Shown piece after piece: positions 1 through 8,537 of a DNA stretch of 32,700 nucleotides (positions are counted from its first letter, which is position 1; each line of letters begins with the position of its first letter). Position numbers and translations under genes: made by a program. The stretch covers positions 1-32,700 of the forward strand of contig QHTP01000018.1 in assembly GCA_003220855.1 (NCBI GenBank), read 5' to 3'. This DNA comes from Gemmatimonadota bacterium (GTDB taxonomy: Bacteria > Gemmatimonadota > Gemmatimonadetes > Gemmatimonadales > GWC2-71-9). Below the pieces are notes generated by a model. That model was not told where the DNA came from. It did no database searches and saw only the letters and a program-made list of their open reading frames with translations.

Positions 1-115
1 ATGAGGACGACCGCAGCCGCAGCGACGAGCGACGCCGCGCTACGTGTGAGCCAAGTGCGATGCATAGTGCTCCCTGCGGATTTCGAAGAGAATGTATTCG
101 GTCCAGCACATACTA

Positions 116-152
116 CACCCGGCGCCGAAGCGCGTTCGCCCGGCGCCGGGTG
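116..152 (-). terminator. Strong inverted repeat downstream of xoxF; candidate terminator
   Basis: Perfect 11-bp arms CACCCGGCGCC (116-126) / GGCGCCGGGTG (142-152), 15-nt loop, 37-73 nt past the xoxF stop; no clear U-tract on the minus-strand side. Confidence 0.5.
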
Positions 153-189
153 CACCTTCCTTTTGCGACGATGCTACGCCGTCACAACC

Positions 190-1965
190 TTACGGCAGGG
201 CGAACACCATGAGCGTGCCGCCCGCGTTGCTGATATTCGTATAGTCGCCGAAGGCGCCAATCGCGCCGAGCGCGGCGGTCGGATCCTCCGGGCTGATCCC
301 CAGAGCGACGCCCGCTCCCGCCCAGCCGCCCACCCCCGAGAGCACGGCGACGTACTGCTTGCCGTCGGGCCCCAGGTACGTCATCGGGTTGCCGATGATG
401 CCGGACGGCGTCTTGAACTTCCACAGCTCGGTGCCGGTCGTGGCGTCGACCGCCTTGAGCCAGCCTTCCATCGTGCCGTAGAACACGATACCGCTGGCCG
501 TCGCCAGCGCGCCGCCGTAGGCCGCGAGGTTCTCCTTGATCTCCCACTTCTTGGTCCCCGTGGTCGGGTCCCACGCGACGAACGCGCCCCGGATTTCATC
601 GGGCCCGGGGTACATCCGCACGATCGCGCCCACGTACCACTGGCCGGCCGAGTACTTCACGTCCACGCCCTCATAGTCCATACAGATGTTGTTCGTGGGA
701 ACGTAAAAGAGCTTGGTCTGCGGCGAGTACGCGGACGGCTGTTGATCCTTGAAGCCGATCGCTGCGGGGCAAATATGCTCGGTGTTCTTCTTCGAGGTCG
801 TCCCGTACTGCGGATTGCGGACCGGGACACCCGTCGTGAGATCGATCTTCGACGCCCAGTTCGGTGCCGCGTGCGCGTACGGCTGCGCGATGAGCACCTT
901 GCCGTTGGTCCGGTCGACCACGTACCCGAAGCCGTTGCGGTCGAAGTGCGCCAGCGCCTTCACCGGCTTCCCGCCGATCGTGGCGTCGAACAGCACCATC
1001 TCGTTGACGCCATCATAGTCCCACTCGTCGTGCGGCGTCATCTGATAGACCCACTTGACCTCCCCGTTGTCGGGGTTGCGGGCCCAGATGGACATCGACC
1101 ACTTGTTGTCGCCCGGGCGCTGATCGGGATTCCACGACCCCGGGTTGCCCGAGCCATAGTAGAACAGGTTCAGCTGCGGATCGTAGGAGTACCAGCCCCA
1201 CGTGGTGCCGCCGCCGCGCTGCCACTCGTCCCCCTGCCACGTCGACACGCCGAGGTCCTTGCCGCGGTGCGAGGGGTAGTTGGGGTTCGCGTCACCGACG
1301 ATCTTCACGTCGGCGTCGGGGCCCGTGGAGTATCCGCGCCACACTTCCTTGCCGGTGTTGACGTCATACGCCGTCACGCGGCCGCGCACACCGAACTCGC
1401 CGCCCGAAATGCCCGCGATCACGAGATCCTTGATCACGATGGGGGCGTTCGTCATGGTCGAGCCGGTCTTGTAGTCCGCGTTCGGCACCCGCCAGACCTG
1501 CTTCCCGGTCTTCGCGTCGAGCGCGAGCAGGTCGCCCTGCAGCAGCTCGATGAACAACCGGTTGGTGCCGGCATGGTAGGCGAGGCCGCGGTTCACGAGG
1601 TCGCAGCAGGCGATCGCCTTGGCCTCGGGCGGCTGGGCGGGCTGGTTCCGCCAGATCATCGGCGCGCCCGGCTTCGTCAGATCGAGCGCGAACACGATGT
1701 TCGGGAACGCGCTGTGCACGTACATCACCGTGCCAATCACCAGCGGGTTGCCCTCATGGCCGCTGAGCACTCCCGTGGAGAACGACCACGCGGCCTTGAG
1801 GTTCTTCACGTTTGTTTTGTTGATCGCCGTGAGCGGGCTGTAACGCTGCAGGTCGTACGTCCGACCCGCCATCGTCCACTGGCCCGCCTCCTGGGCGGCG
1901 GCGGACGCGGCGACGAGCATCAGACTCGTCACGAGTCCACCGGACCACAGCTTGAAGCTTTTCAT
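190..1965 (-). CDS. xoxF: XoxF-type PQQ-dependent (lanthanide) methanol dehydrogenase
   Basis: Full-length PQQ-MDH; adjacent Cys pair (ACCDLVNRG); TPHDEWDYDGVNEM carries the extra Asp (DYD) diagnostic of lanthanide coordination; N-terminal signal peptide; start ATG at 1965 with GAGGT SD (ORF track starts further upstream). Confidence 0.95.
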   Translation of the reverse strand: MKSFKLWSGGLVTSLMLVAASAAAQEAGQWTMAGRTYDLQRYSPLTAINKTNVKNLKAAWSFSTGVLSGHEGNPLVIGTVMYVHSAFPNIVFALDLTKPGAPMIWRNQPAQPPEAKAIACCDLVNRGLAYHAGTNRLFIELLQGDLLALDAKTGKQVWRVPNADYKTGSTMTNAPIVIKDLVIAGISGGEFGVRGRVTAYDVNTGKEVWRGYSTGPDADVKIVGDANPNYPSHRGKDLGVSTWQGDEWQRGGGTTWGWYSYDPQLNLFYYGSGNPGSWNPDQRPGDNKWSMSIWARNPDNGEVKWVYQMTPHDEWDYDGVNEMVLFDATIGGKPVKALAHFDRNGFGYVVDRTNGKVLIAQPYAHAAPNWASKIDLTTGVPVRNPQYGTTSKKNTEHICPAAIGFKDQQPSAYSPQTKLFYVPTNNICMDYEGVDVKYSAGQWYVGAIVRMYPGPDEIRGAFVAWDPTTGTKKWEIKENLAAYGGALATASGIVFYGTMEGWLKAVDATTGTELWKFKTPSGIIGNPMTYLGPDGKQYVAVLSGVGGWAGAGVALGISPEDPTAALGAIGAFGDYTNISNAGGTLMVFALP

Positions 1966-1971
1966 AGCTGA

Positions 1972-1990
1972 CCTCATGTTGAGGATGAGG
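1972..1990 (-). promoter_or_regulatory. Possible SD-sequestering hairpin in xoxF leader
   Basis: mRNA-sense CCTCATCCTCAACATGAGG immediately 5' of the ATG: TGAGG (SD) can pair with either of two upstream CCTCA copies. Confidence 0.4.
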
Positions 1991-2121
1991 ATGGGGAAAA
2001 ACGATCTACGCCAACATGCCCATCGGTCGCCCAACGCTCCGCACGAGCGGCGGGCCACGCTCCCAACGGGCCACAGCCAACGTCCAATTCGTCCGCACTG
2101 GATTGCTGACTAGGGATAGGG

Positions 2122-2150
2122 GTTATATCCCCTGGTCCCGCCACTGTCAA
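2122..2150 (-). promoter_or_regulatory. Consensus sigma70-type promoter for xoxF
   Basis: Minus strand TTGACA (2145-2150) - 17 nt - TATAAC (2122-2127), in the intergenic region upstream of xoxF. Confidence 0.7.
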
Positions 2151-2173
2151 TCAGCCCGGGAAAGGCCGACCGT

Positions 2174-3148
2174 TCAGCCTGAAACGGATGGGTCGCCCCG
2201 CCATACCCGGGCGCCGCTCGGACTGAAGCCCCCTTCATAAACCGCCCCGCCCGGCCCCAGCGCGCCCCGCACCCGCCCCGCCAGCACACGCGCCCCGGCC
2301 GCATCCCCCACGATCCCATAGACGGCGGGTCCCCACGAGCTCTGCCCTACCCCCACGGCCCCCCACTCCCGCAGCCGCTCCACCAGCTCCCGCGTCTCGC
2401 CGGGCGCGAACACCCCCCCCTGGGCCGGCGCGAACCAGCCGCCCGTGATGCGCTGCACGTCCCCGAGGGCGGCCCCGAACCCCATCAGGTCCGCTTCGGC
2501 GAGCGCCGGGAGCAGCTGCATCAGCACGAGGTGGGCGACCCGCTCTACCTCGCGCGCGTCCGGCGCGGGGAGTCGCGCGAACGCAGCCGCCTCCTGGTCG
2601 CCCGCGAGCCCGGGCTTGCCCCGCGGCACCGCCACGATGCAGCGCCACGCGGCCGGGATCGTCAGGCGCGCGAGCAACGGGGCGACACCGTCGGCGTGAT
2701 CGGCCCGCCCGCCCTCGAGCACGAAGCCGCCGTGGGCGAACGTCCAGGTTCCGACCCCCGAGCGCAGGCCCCGGTCGACCGCGCGGGCGAGCGCGGTGAC
2801 CTCCGTCGGCAGGCCGGCCAGCTCGGCGGCGGCGCGCGCCACGGCGAGCGCGAGCTGGGTGCCCGAGCCGAGGCCGGCGTGCGCCGGAATGGCGCGATGG
2901 ACCCGAAAATCTGTCCGCAGCTCGACCGCGTGGTGCGTGGCGAAGCGGCGGGCGAACTCGAGCACCCGCGGCGCGTCGGGCCCGTCGGCCGCGAGACGCG
3001 TGGCGGGGCGGGCTTCGAGCAGCAGCGACGGCGCCGGGACCGCGGCCCCGATCCCGCCGAAGCGGCGACCCAGGTCGCCCCGCAGGTCGAGCACGCCGAA
3101 ATGAAGCCGCGCGGGCGCCTCGACGAACAGGGCCGGCTCTCCCGTCAT
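2174..3148 (-). CDS. mptG: Beta-ribofuranosylaminobenzene 5'-phosphate (RFAP) synthase, GHMP family
   Basis: EAPARLHFGVLDLRGDLGRRFGGIG N-terminus, HAGLGSGTQLALAVA GHMP motif, GQSSWGPAVYG C-terminal motif; H4MPT cluster context. Confidence 0.92.
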   Translation of the reverse strand: MTGEPALFVEAPARLHFGVLDLRGDLGRRFGGIGAAVPAPSLLLEARPATRLAADGPDAPRVLEFARRFATHHAVELRTDFRVHRAIPAHAGLGSGTQLALAVARAAAELAGLPTEVTALARAVDRGLRSGVGTWTFAHGGFVLEGGRADHADGVAPLLARLTIPAAWRCIVAVPRGKPGLAGDQEAAAFARLPAPDAREVERVAHLVLMQLLPALAEADLMGFGAALGDVQRITGGWFAPAQGGVFAPGETRELVERLREWGAVGVGQSSWGPAVYGIVGDAAGARVLAGRVRGALGPGGAVYEGGFSPSGARVWRGDPSVSG

Positions 3149-3717
3149 CGCGCGGCGGACTGTTCGGGGCGTGGCGCCCGGCGCACGTAGTCGGTGAGCA
3201 AGGCCATCGCGTCCCGCTCGCGCGGGCCGGCGGTCTTATCGACGATCACCTGGAGTCGCGCGAGCTCGTCGCGAATCTGTTCGGGCGGGAGGAGGTGGAT
3301 GCGGGTGGCGAGGATCGCGGCCTCGAGCACGGCATGCCGGGCCCGGTTGAAGCCAAGGAATTCGCGCTGGAACCCGCGATGCACCACGCGGCTCACGATG
3401 CGCGCACGCGGCGGCGTCGCGTCCAGCGCCGCGACGCGGACTTCGCGCCAGGAGCAGGCGGCGTCGAGCACGACCCCGCGCACCACGGTCGCCGGCTTGG
3501 CCGGGAACGCGACGTTGGAAATCGCGCCCTGTGCGAACAGTAAGACGTCGTCCGTGAGGTTCACGACGGCGGCGCCCGTCGCCTCGAGGTTCTTGAACGT
3601 CGTCGTCTCGAGGAACGGCTTGATGACGATCTCGTCCTCCGCCCACTCGACGCCCATGGGGGCGAAGTTCACCGCCCCGCGCGCGTCCATGGTGGTGAGA
3701 ATGGACTCGATGATCAC
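3145..3717 (-). CDS. DUF447-family protein
   Basis: IIESILTTMDARGAVNFAPMGVEW...KPFLETTTFKNLEATGAAVVNLTDD; GTG start at 3717 overlaps pabA stop. The ORF-track start at 4194 is not supported. Confidence 0.85.
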   Translation of the reverse strand: MIIESILTTMDARGAVNFAPMGVEWAEDEIVIKPFLETTTFKNLEATGAAVVNLTDDVLLFAQGAISNVAFPAKPATVVRGVVLDAACSWREVRVAALDATPPRARIVSRVVHRGFQREFLGFNRARHAVLEAAILATRIHLLPPEQIRDELARLQVIVDKTAGPRERDAMALLTDYVRRAPRPEQSAAR

Positions 3718-4352
3718 CGCGCCGACGCCATCGCGGCCGCCGGGCGCGCGCCGTCGGCGTGGTCGGGGAGCGCGTCCCGGGAGGAGGCGGCCCCGTGCAG
3801 GAAGCGGTCCAACAGCACGTAGCCGTGCTCCGTGAGCACGGACTCGGGGTGGAATTGCACGCCGACCACCGGATGGCGCACGTGCTCCACGGCCATGATC
3901 TCCCCGTCGTCCGCGGTCGCCGTGACGCGAAGCTCGGCGGGCAGACCGGCGCGGGCGATGACGAGCGAATGGTAGCGCGCCGCCAGGAACGGGGTGGGGA
4001 GTCCCGCGAACAGGCCACGCCCGTCGTGCCGGATCCGCGCCGCCTTGCCGTGCACGGGCCGCCCGGCGCGCACGATCGCGGCGCCGTACGCGGCGCCGAC
4101 GCACTGATGACCCAGACAGACGCCCAGGATCGGGATCGTCGGCCCGAACCGACGCACGACGTCCGTGGAGATCCCCGCTTCGCCGGGAGAACAAGGTCCC
4201 GGAGAGATGATGATGCGCGAGGGCTGGAGTCGCTCGATCTCCTCGAGCGTCGTGGCGTCGTGGCGTCGTACGACGGCGTCCTCGCCGAGCTCGCGCACGT
4301 AGCGCGCCAGGTTGAAGACGAAGGAGTCGTAGTTGTCGATCAACAGGATCAT
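3714..4352 (-). CDS. pabA: Aminodeoxychorismate/anthranilate synthase glutamine amidotransferase subunit
   Basis: MILLIDNYDSFVFNLARYV, GVCLGHQ, VGVQFHPESVLTEHG class-I GATase motifs; ATG at 4352. Confidence 0.93.
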   Translation of the reverse strand: MILLIDNYDSFVFNLARYVRELGEDAVVRRHDATTLEEIERLQPSRIIISPGPCSPGEAGISTDVVRRFGPTIPILGVCLGHQCVGAAYGAAIVRAGRPVHGKAARIRHDGRGLFAGLPTPFLAARYHSLVIARAGLPAELRVTATADDGEIMAVEHVRHPVVGVQFHPESVLTEHGYVLLDRFLHGAASSRDALPDHADGARPAAAMASAR

Positions 4353-5824
4353 GGTGCCAGTGCGGCGATAAGCCCGCGCGCCTTGTCGAGGGTCTCCCGA
4401 TACTCCTGCTCGGGATCGGAGTCGGCCACGATGCCGCCGCCGACCTGAAAATACACGTCGCGCCCCCGCACCAGATAGGTTCGGATCACGATGCTCGCGT
4501 CCAGCGCGCCGCTCGTGCTCAGGTAGCCGATCGCGCCGCAGTACACGCCTCGCGCGGTCGGCTCGAGCTCCGCGATGATCTGCATCGCGCGGACTTTCGG
4601 AGCGCCGGTGATCGAGCCGCCGGGAAAAGCAGCGCGCAGCAGGTCCACCGCATCGTGCCCGGGCGCGAGGTCGCCAACGACCGTCGACACGAGGTGGTGC
4701 ACGGTCGCATAGTGCTCGAGCGCGAACAGTTCGGGGACCCGCACCGTGCCGGGCCGACACACCCGCGACAGATCGTTGCGCAGGAGGTCGACGATCATCA
4801 CGTTCTCCGCGCGGTCCTTCTCGCTTTCGGCGAGCGCGAGCGCGAGGGCCGCGTCGTGCTCCGGGCCCACCCCGCGGGGCCGGGTGCCCTTGATGGGGCG
4901 CGTCTCCACCCGGCCGTCCGGCTGCGCGCGCAGGAAGCGCTCCGGCGACGAGCTCGCCACCACCAGGTCGCCGAACTCCAGGAAGGCGGCGAAGGGCGCC
5001 GGGTTGCGGCGCCGCAGCCGGTCGTACAGCGCGAGCGGCGTGCCCATGAGCGGTGCCTCGAGCCGCTGCGACAGGTTCGCCTGGAAAATGTCGCCGGCGC
5101 GGATGTACTCGATCACGCGGGCGACGGCGTCGAGGTATCCGGCACGCGTGAAGTTCGAGCGCACGCCGGGAATGTCGGGGACCGGGTAGGATGGTGCGGC
5201 CGAGCCCCGGGCCAACCGCGCGGGGTCTCCCTGCGCGACAAAACGACACAGTCGCTCCGGGAGACTCCGCGCGTCCGGCCCGACCGAGAGCCGATCCTGC
5301 ACGAATTCCAGCCGTCTCGCAGCGCGCGCACTGCCGGCGCGCCCCCGCTCCGGCATCCCCGTCGAGACCACCCACGCCCGCCCGGCCTGGTGATCCCACG
5401 CGATCACCCAGTCGTACAGCCCGAGCAGCAGGTCGGGTACGGCCAGATCGTCGTACCGCGCCCGCGGGACCCGCTCGAGTGCAGCCCCCCAGTCGTAGCC
5501 TACGTATCCGGCCGCGCCGCCCTGGAACGGCGGGAGAGCCGCCACCGCCGGCCGGCCGTGCGGCGCGAGCAGCGCCCGCACATGCGCGAGGGGATCCGCG
5601 TCGACCCGGATCCAGGTTCCGTCCACGAGTTGCTGCGTGAGCAGACCCTTCGCCCGCACGGCCGTGAACGGATCGGCGGCGAGGAACGAGTGGCGCCCGA
5701 GATGCTCGGGGTCGCTCGCGCTGTCCAGAAACACGAGGTCCGGCACCCCGGCGAGGCGCGCGCAGCAGTCGAGGGGGTCGGGAGCGGGGACGAGCTCTGC
5801 GACGAGCGGTGCCGCGTCGCTCAC
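4349..5824 (-). CDS. pabB: Aminodeoxychorismate synthase component I
   Basis: Chorismate-binding fold; PIKGTRPRG (Lys typical of PabB; TrpE has PIAGT); SITGAPKVRAM; GTG start at 5824. Confidence 0.92.
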   Translation of the reverse strand: MSDAAPLVAELVPAPDPLDCCARLAGVPDLVFLDSASDPEHLGRHSFLAADPFTAVRAKGLLTQQLVDGTWIRVDADPLAHVRALLAPHGRPAVAALPPFQGGAAGYVGYDWGAALERVPRARYDDLAVPDLLLGLYDWVIAWDHQAGRAWVVSTGMPERGRAGSARAARRLEFVQDRLSVGPDARSLPERLCRFVAQGDPARLARGSAAPSYPVPDIPGVRSNFTRAGYLDAVARVIEYIRAGDIFQANLSQRLEAPLMGTPLALYDRLRRRNPAPFAAFLEFGDLVVASSSPERFLRAQPDGRVETRPIKGTRPRGVGPEHDAALALALAESEKDRAENVMIVDLLRNDLSRVCRPGTVRVPELFALEHYATVHHLVSTVVGDLAPGHDAVDLLRAAFPGGSITGAPKVRAMQIIAELEPTARGVYCGAIGYLSTSGALDASIVIRTYLVRGRDVYFQVGGGIVADSDPEQEYRETLDKARGLIAALAP

Positions 5825-7272
5825 CGGCGGCTTTTGGTGCGGGGCGTGCCCCGGGCGCGCGAGCGCGTCGAGCGTTGCGTCAGCTTCACGTGGTCGGGGC
5901 CGCGGTCGTCCGGGGGCGTGAGGTACCCCCATTGCAGCGCCCCTTCCTGGCGATAGGTCTTCCCGAGGGTGACGGCGAGCTGCGCTTTCGCGAGCTCGCG
6001 ACCGAGGTAGAAGGCGTGCGTCGGCTCGTCCACGTCGAGCTGCGCGAAGATCTCGTGGATGTCCGTACCACGCACGAACTTCTCGCTGTTGAACACGGTG
6101 ATCGCGTCGCGATCGGTGAAAATGCGGAAGTTCGGATCCGTCACGGCGCGCTGCAGCTCGCGCAGCTCCGCCTCGCTGTAGGCGAGGAGCGCCGGGTCCT
6201 TCACCGTGACGAGCCGATCGTCCACGCCCTTGGGGAGCGTGTGCTGCGTCACGGCGTGGTACATCAATCGCCGGCCGATGTCGATCTCACGCACGGCGCC
6301 GCGGGCCCAAGGAATGACCTCGGTCGTGAGCACGATGCGGACGCCGAGCTCCTGGCAGATCGCCAGCAGCAGGGCGTTCACACCGGTCGTGTCGGCGGCG
6401 GTGAGCTCGGTGATGTTGCCGATCCCCATGAACAACGGCGCGTCCGGGTAGCGCCGCCGCGTCTCCGCATAGCGCTCCAGCGAGCGCATGAACCCGAAGC
6501 CGATCGGCTCGATGATGGGGTCGATCAGGTACGACACGCCCCAGCGGTCCAATGTCGCGATACTCGATTCGAGGCTCTCCGGTCCCCGGCCGGCGTCGGG
6601 AATCACCACCACCCGCGTCCTGGTAGCGGCGAAGTCGCGCGCGACCTCGAGATTGGAGCCGTTCACGCTCAGCACGAGCTCGGCTCCGGCCCGCACGGCG
6701 GTGCCGATCTCGCCGGGGTCGAGCGAGTCGATGCTCACCCGCAACCCGGCCGCGACCAGCTCGCTCACCACCGCGGCCAGATCGGGGAACTCCCGGCCGG
6801 GGGTACAGCCGATGTCGATCAGGTCGGCGCCGCTTGCTCGGTAATGCTCCGCCTCGCGACGGATCGCCTCCCGCGCGAGCCGCGGTGCGTTGTTCACCTC
6901 GGCCGCGATCTCGATGTCGTACGCCCCGTAGTCGCGCGCCGCCGCGGCCCGCCCGAAGTATTCGGGGATCTGCCGCAGATCTTTGGGGCCCTTCTCCACG
7001 GGTACGCCGAGTTTCTGCGCGACCACCGTCGGATCGCCCTCGCACAAGCCGGGGAGCACGACGAGGTCCGTGTCGGGGAAGGGGGGAGCGTCGAGGAAAC
7101 GCGCGATCCACGGCGTGGTCATGAGCGCGGCCACCGTGATCTTCATGACCGCCACGTCCCAGGCGAACGCCGGCGTCATGCCGGCCACGACCCGGCGCAG
7201 CGCGGGCTCCGCGAGCTTCCCGGTGACGAACAGGACGCGGCGCGGGGCGCGCGGCGCCGGCACCGCCGTCAC
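5821..7272 (-). CDS. Dihydropteroate synthase-like protein of H4MPT biosynthesis
   Basis: VLFVTGKLAEPALRRVV N-terminus, DLIDIGCTPGREFPDL, VSIDSLDPGEI, VLSVNGSN, DPIIEPIGFGF; GTG start at 7272. Confidence 0.88.
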   Translation of the reverse strand: MTAVPAPRAPRRVLFVTGKLAEPALRRVVAGMTPAFAWDVAVMKITVAALMTTPWIARFLDAPPFPDTDLVVLPGLCEGDPTVVAQKLGVPVEKGPKDLRQIPEYFGRAAAARDYGAYDIEIAAEVNNAPRLAREAIRREAEHYRASGADLIDIGCTPGREFPDLAAVVSELVAAGLRVSIDSLDPGEIGTAVRAGAELVLSVNGSNLEVARDFAATRTRVVVIPDAGRGPESLESSIATLDRWGVSYLIDPIIEPIGFGFMRSLERYAETRRRYPDAPLFMGIGNITELTAADTTGVNALLLAICQELGVRIVLTTEVIPWARGAVREIDIGRRLMYHAVTQHTLPKGVDDRLVTVKDPALLAYSEAELRELQRAVTDPNFRIFTDRDAITVFNSEKFVRGTDIHEIFAQLDVDEPTHAFYLGRELAKAQLAVTLGKTYRQEGALQWGYLTPPDDRGPDHVKLTQRSTRSRARGTPRTKSRR

Positions 7273-7628
7273 CGCGGATCGCCCGCGCGCACGAACTTGT
7301 TGGGCGTCCCTTCGAGCGCGCCGCCCTTGGGGCGCCACAGGACCGTCTCTTCGAGCTGGCGCGCCAGCTCGAAGTCCTTGTCGGTGATCCCGCCCGCCGC
7401 GTGGTTCTGGAGTTTCACGATCACGCGTCCCCAGGTGACCGACAGATCGGGGTGATGGTAGGCCGCTTCGGCGACGTACCCGATGGCGTTGACGAGCATG
7501 AGCGTGGTGGGCCAGCCGTCCGTCTTGTAATTGCGGCGGATCCAGCCGTCCTCGTACCACCAGCCGGGAAAGTCCTTTAGCTTGGCTTCGATCTGGGCGT
7601 CGGTATACGTCGGCTCTTTCGCTGCCAT
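7269..7628 (-). CDS. pcd: Pterin-4a-carbinolamine dehydratase
   Basis: FPGWWYEDGWIRRNYKTDGWPTTLMLVNAIGYVAEAAYHHPDLSVTWGRVIVKLQNHAAGGITDKDFELA. Confidence 0.93.
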   Translation of the reverse strand: MAAKEPTYTDAQIEAKLKDFPGWWYEDGWIRRNYKTDGWPTTLMLVNAIGYVAEAAYHHPDLSVTWGRVIVKLQNHAAGGITDKDFELARQLEETVLWRPKGGALEGTPNKFVRAGDPR

Positions 7629-7648
7629 GGCGGCTCCTTGGTCCGGGG

Positions 7649-8476
7649 CTAGACGACGCTCCCGCCATTGACCGACAGCATCTGGCCGGTCACGTAGCGC
7701 GCCGCGTCGGAAGCGAGGTAGACGGCCGCGTGGGCGATGTCTTCCGGCGTGCCCCAGCGGCCCAGCGGAATGGACTTCGTGATGCGCTGTTTGACGCCCT
7801 CATCGAGCCCGCTGCCATATGCGGTCTCGATCCAGCCGGGGCCCAGCACGTTGACGCGGATGTGCGGCGCGGCGGCCTGGGCGAGCGCGCGGCTGAACGA
7901 GTACACGCCGCCCTTCGCGGCGCAAAACACCTGGGCGTACTCGCCTTTCATCCCGCCGGCGAGTACGTGGTCCCACGACATGTTCAGGATGACGCCGCCG
8001 GGCGGTTGCGCGCGCATCAGCTCGAGCGCCTTCCACGAGGCGAGCACCGTGCCCCGCAAGTCGACCGCGAGCAGGCGGTCGAGCTTCTCCGTCCAGGAGA
8101 GGCGCGATGCCGCGCCGGTGAGAATGTCGGCGCCCGCGTTGTTCACCCACACGTCCACGCGACCGAACGCCCGGCGTACCGCGTCCGCCAGGGCGTCGAC
8201 ATCGCGACTCTCCGCGATGTCGGCCTGGAGCGGCTCCGCCCGGCGCCCCGCGGCGCGCGCCTGCTCCGCGGTTTCCTCGGCGCCGCGCCGGTTGCCGCGG
8301 TAGGTGAGCGCCACATCGGCACCTGCCGCCGCGTACGCCAACGCAATGGCGCGGCCGATACCGCTCGACGCGCCCGTGACCACCGCCACTCTGCCGCTGA
8401 GCGAGAGCGTCGGGACGGCCGCGTCCTGGCCGCCGGGCGCCGCCTGCAGCACTTCACCCGATTGTCGTTTTGACAT
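7649..8476 (-). CDS. Short-chain dehydrogenase/reductase-like protein
   Basis: VTGASSGIGRAIA nucleotide-binding motif, VNNAGA, VNVLGPGWIETAYG; expected YxxxK reads FCAAK (see finding). Confidence 0.9.
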   Translation of the reverse strand: MSKRQSGEVLQAAPGGQDAAVPTLSLSGRVAVVTGASSGIGRAIALAYAAAGADVALTYRGNRRGAEETAEQARAAGRRAEPLQADIAESRDVDALADAVRRAFGRVDVWVNNAGADILTGAASRLSWTEKLDRLLAVDLRGTVLASWKALELMRAQPPGGVILNMSWDHVLAGGMKGEYAQVFCAAKGGVYSFSRALAQAAAPHIRVNVLGPGWIETAYGSGLDEGVKQRITKSIPLGRWGTPEDIAHAAVYLASDAARYVTGQMLSVNGGSVV

Positions 8477-8537
8477 CGCGTCTCCGGAAGCCTAACCTAC
8501 CGGCGGCTTCACGATAGCCACAAGGGAGCGCGCGGAA

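Noticed and set aside
1-1971. 656-aa plus-strand ORF over xoxF
   Set aside because: Antisense shadow of xoxF caused by high GC; low-complexity Arg/Val/Gly-rich translation with no family signature.
4255-4275. Short direct repeat GTCGTGGC GTCGTGGC in pabA
   Set aside because: Lies within coding sequence and is explained by codon usage for VVRRHDAT; no array.
3714-4352. Reading pabA/pabB as trpG/trpE
   Set aside because: The large subunit has PIKGT, not PIAGT, and the genes sit next to RFAP synthase, so pABA synthesis is the better call.
5809-7455. 548-aa plus-strand ORF
   Set aside because: Antisense of the DHPS-like gene and pcd; no recognisable domain.
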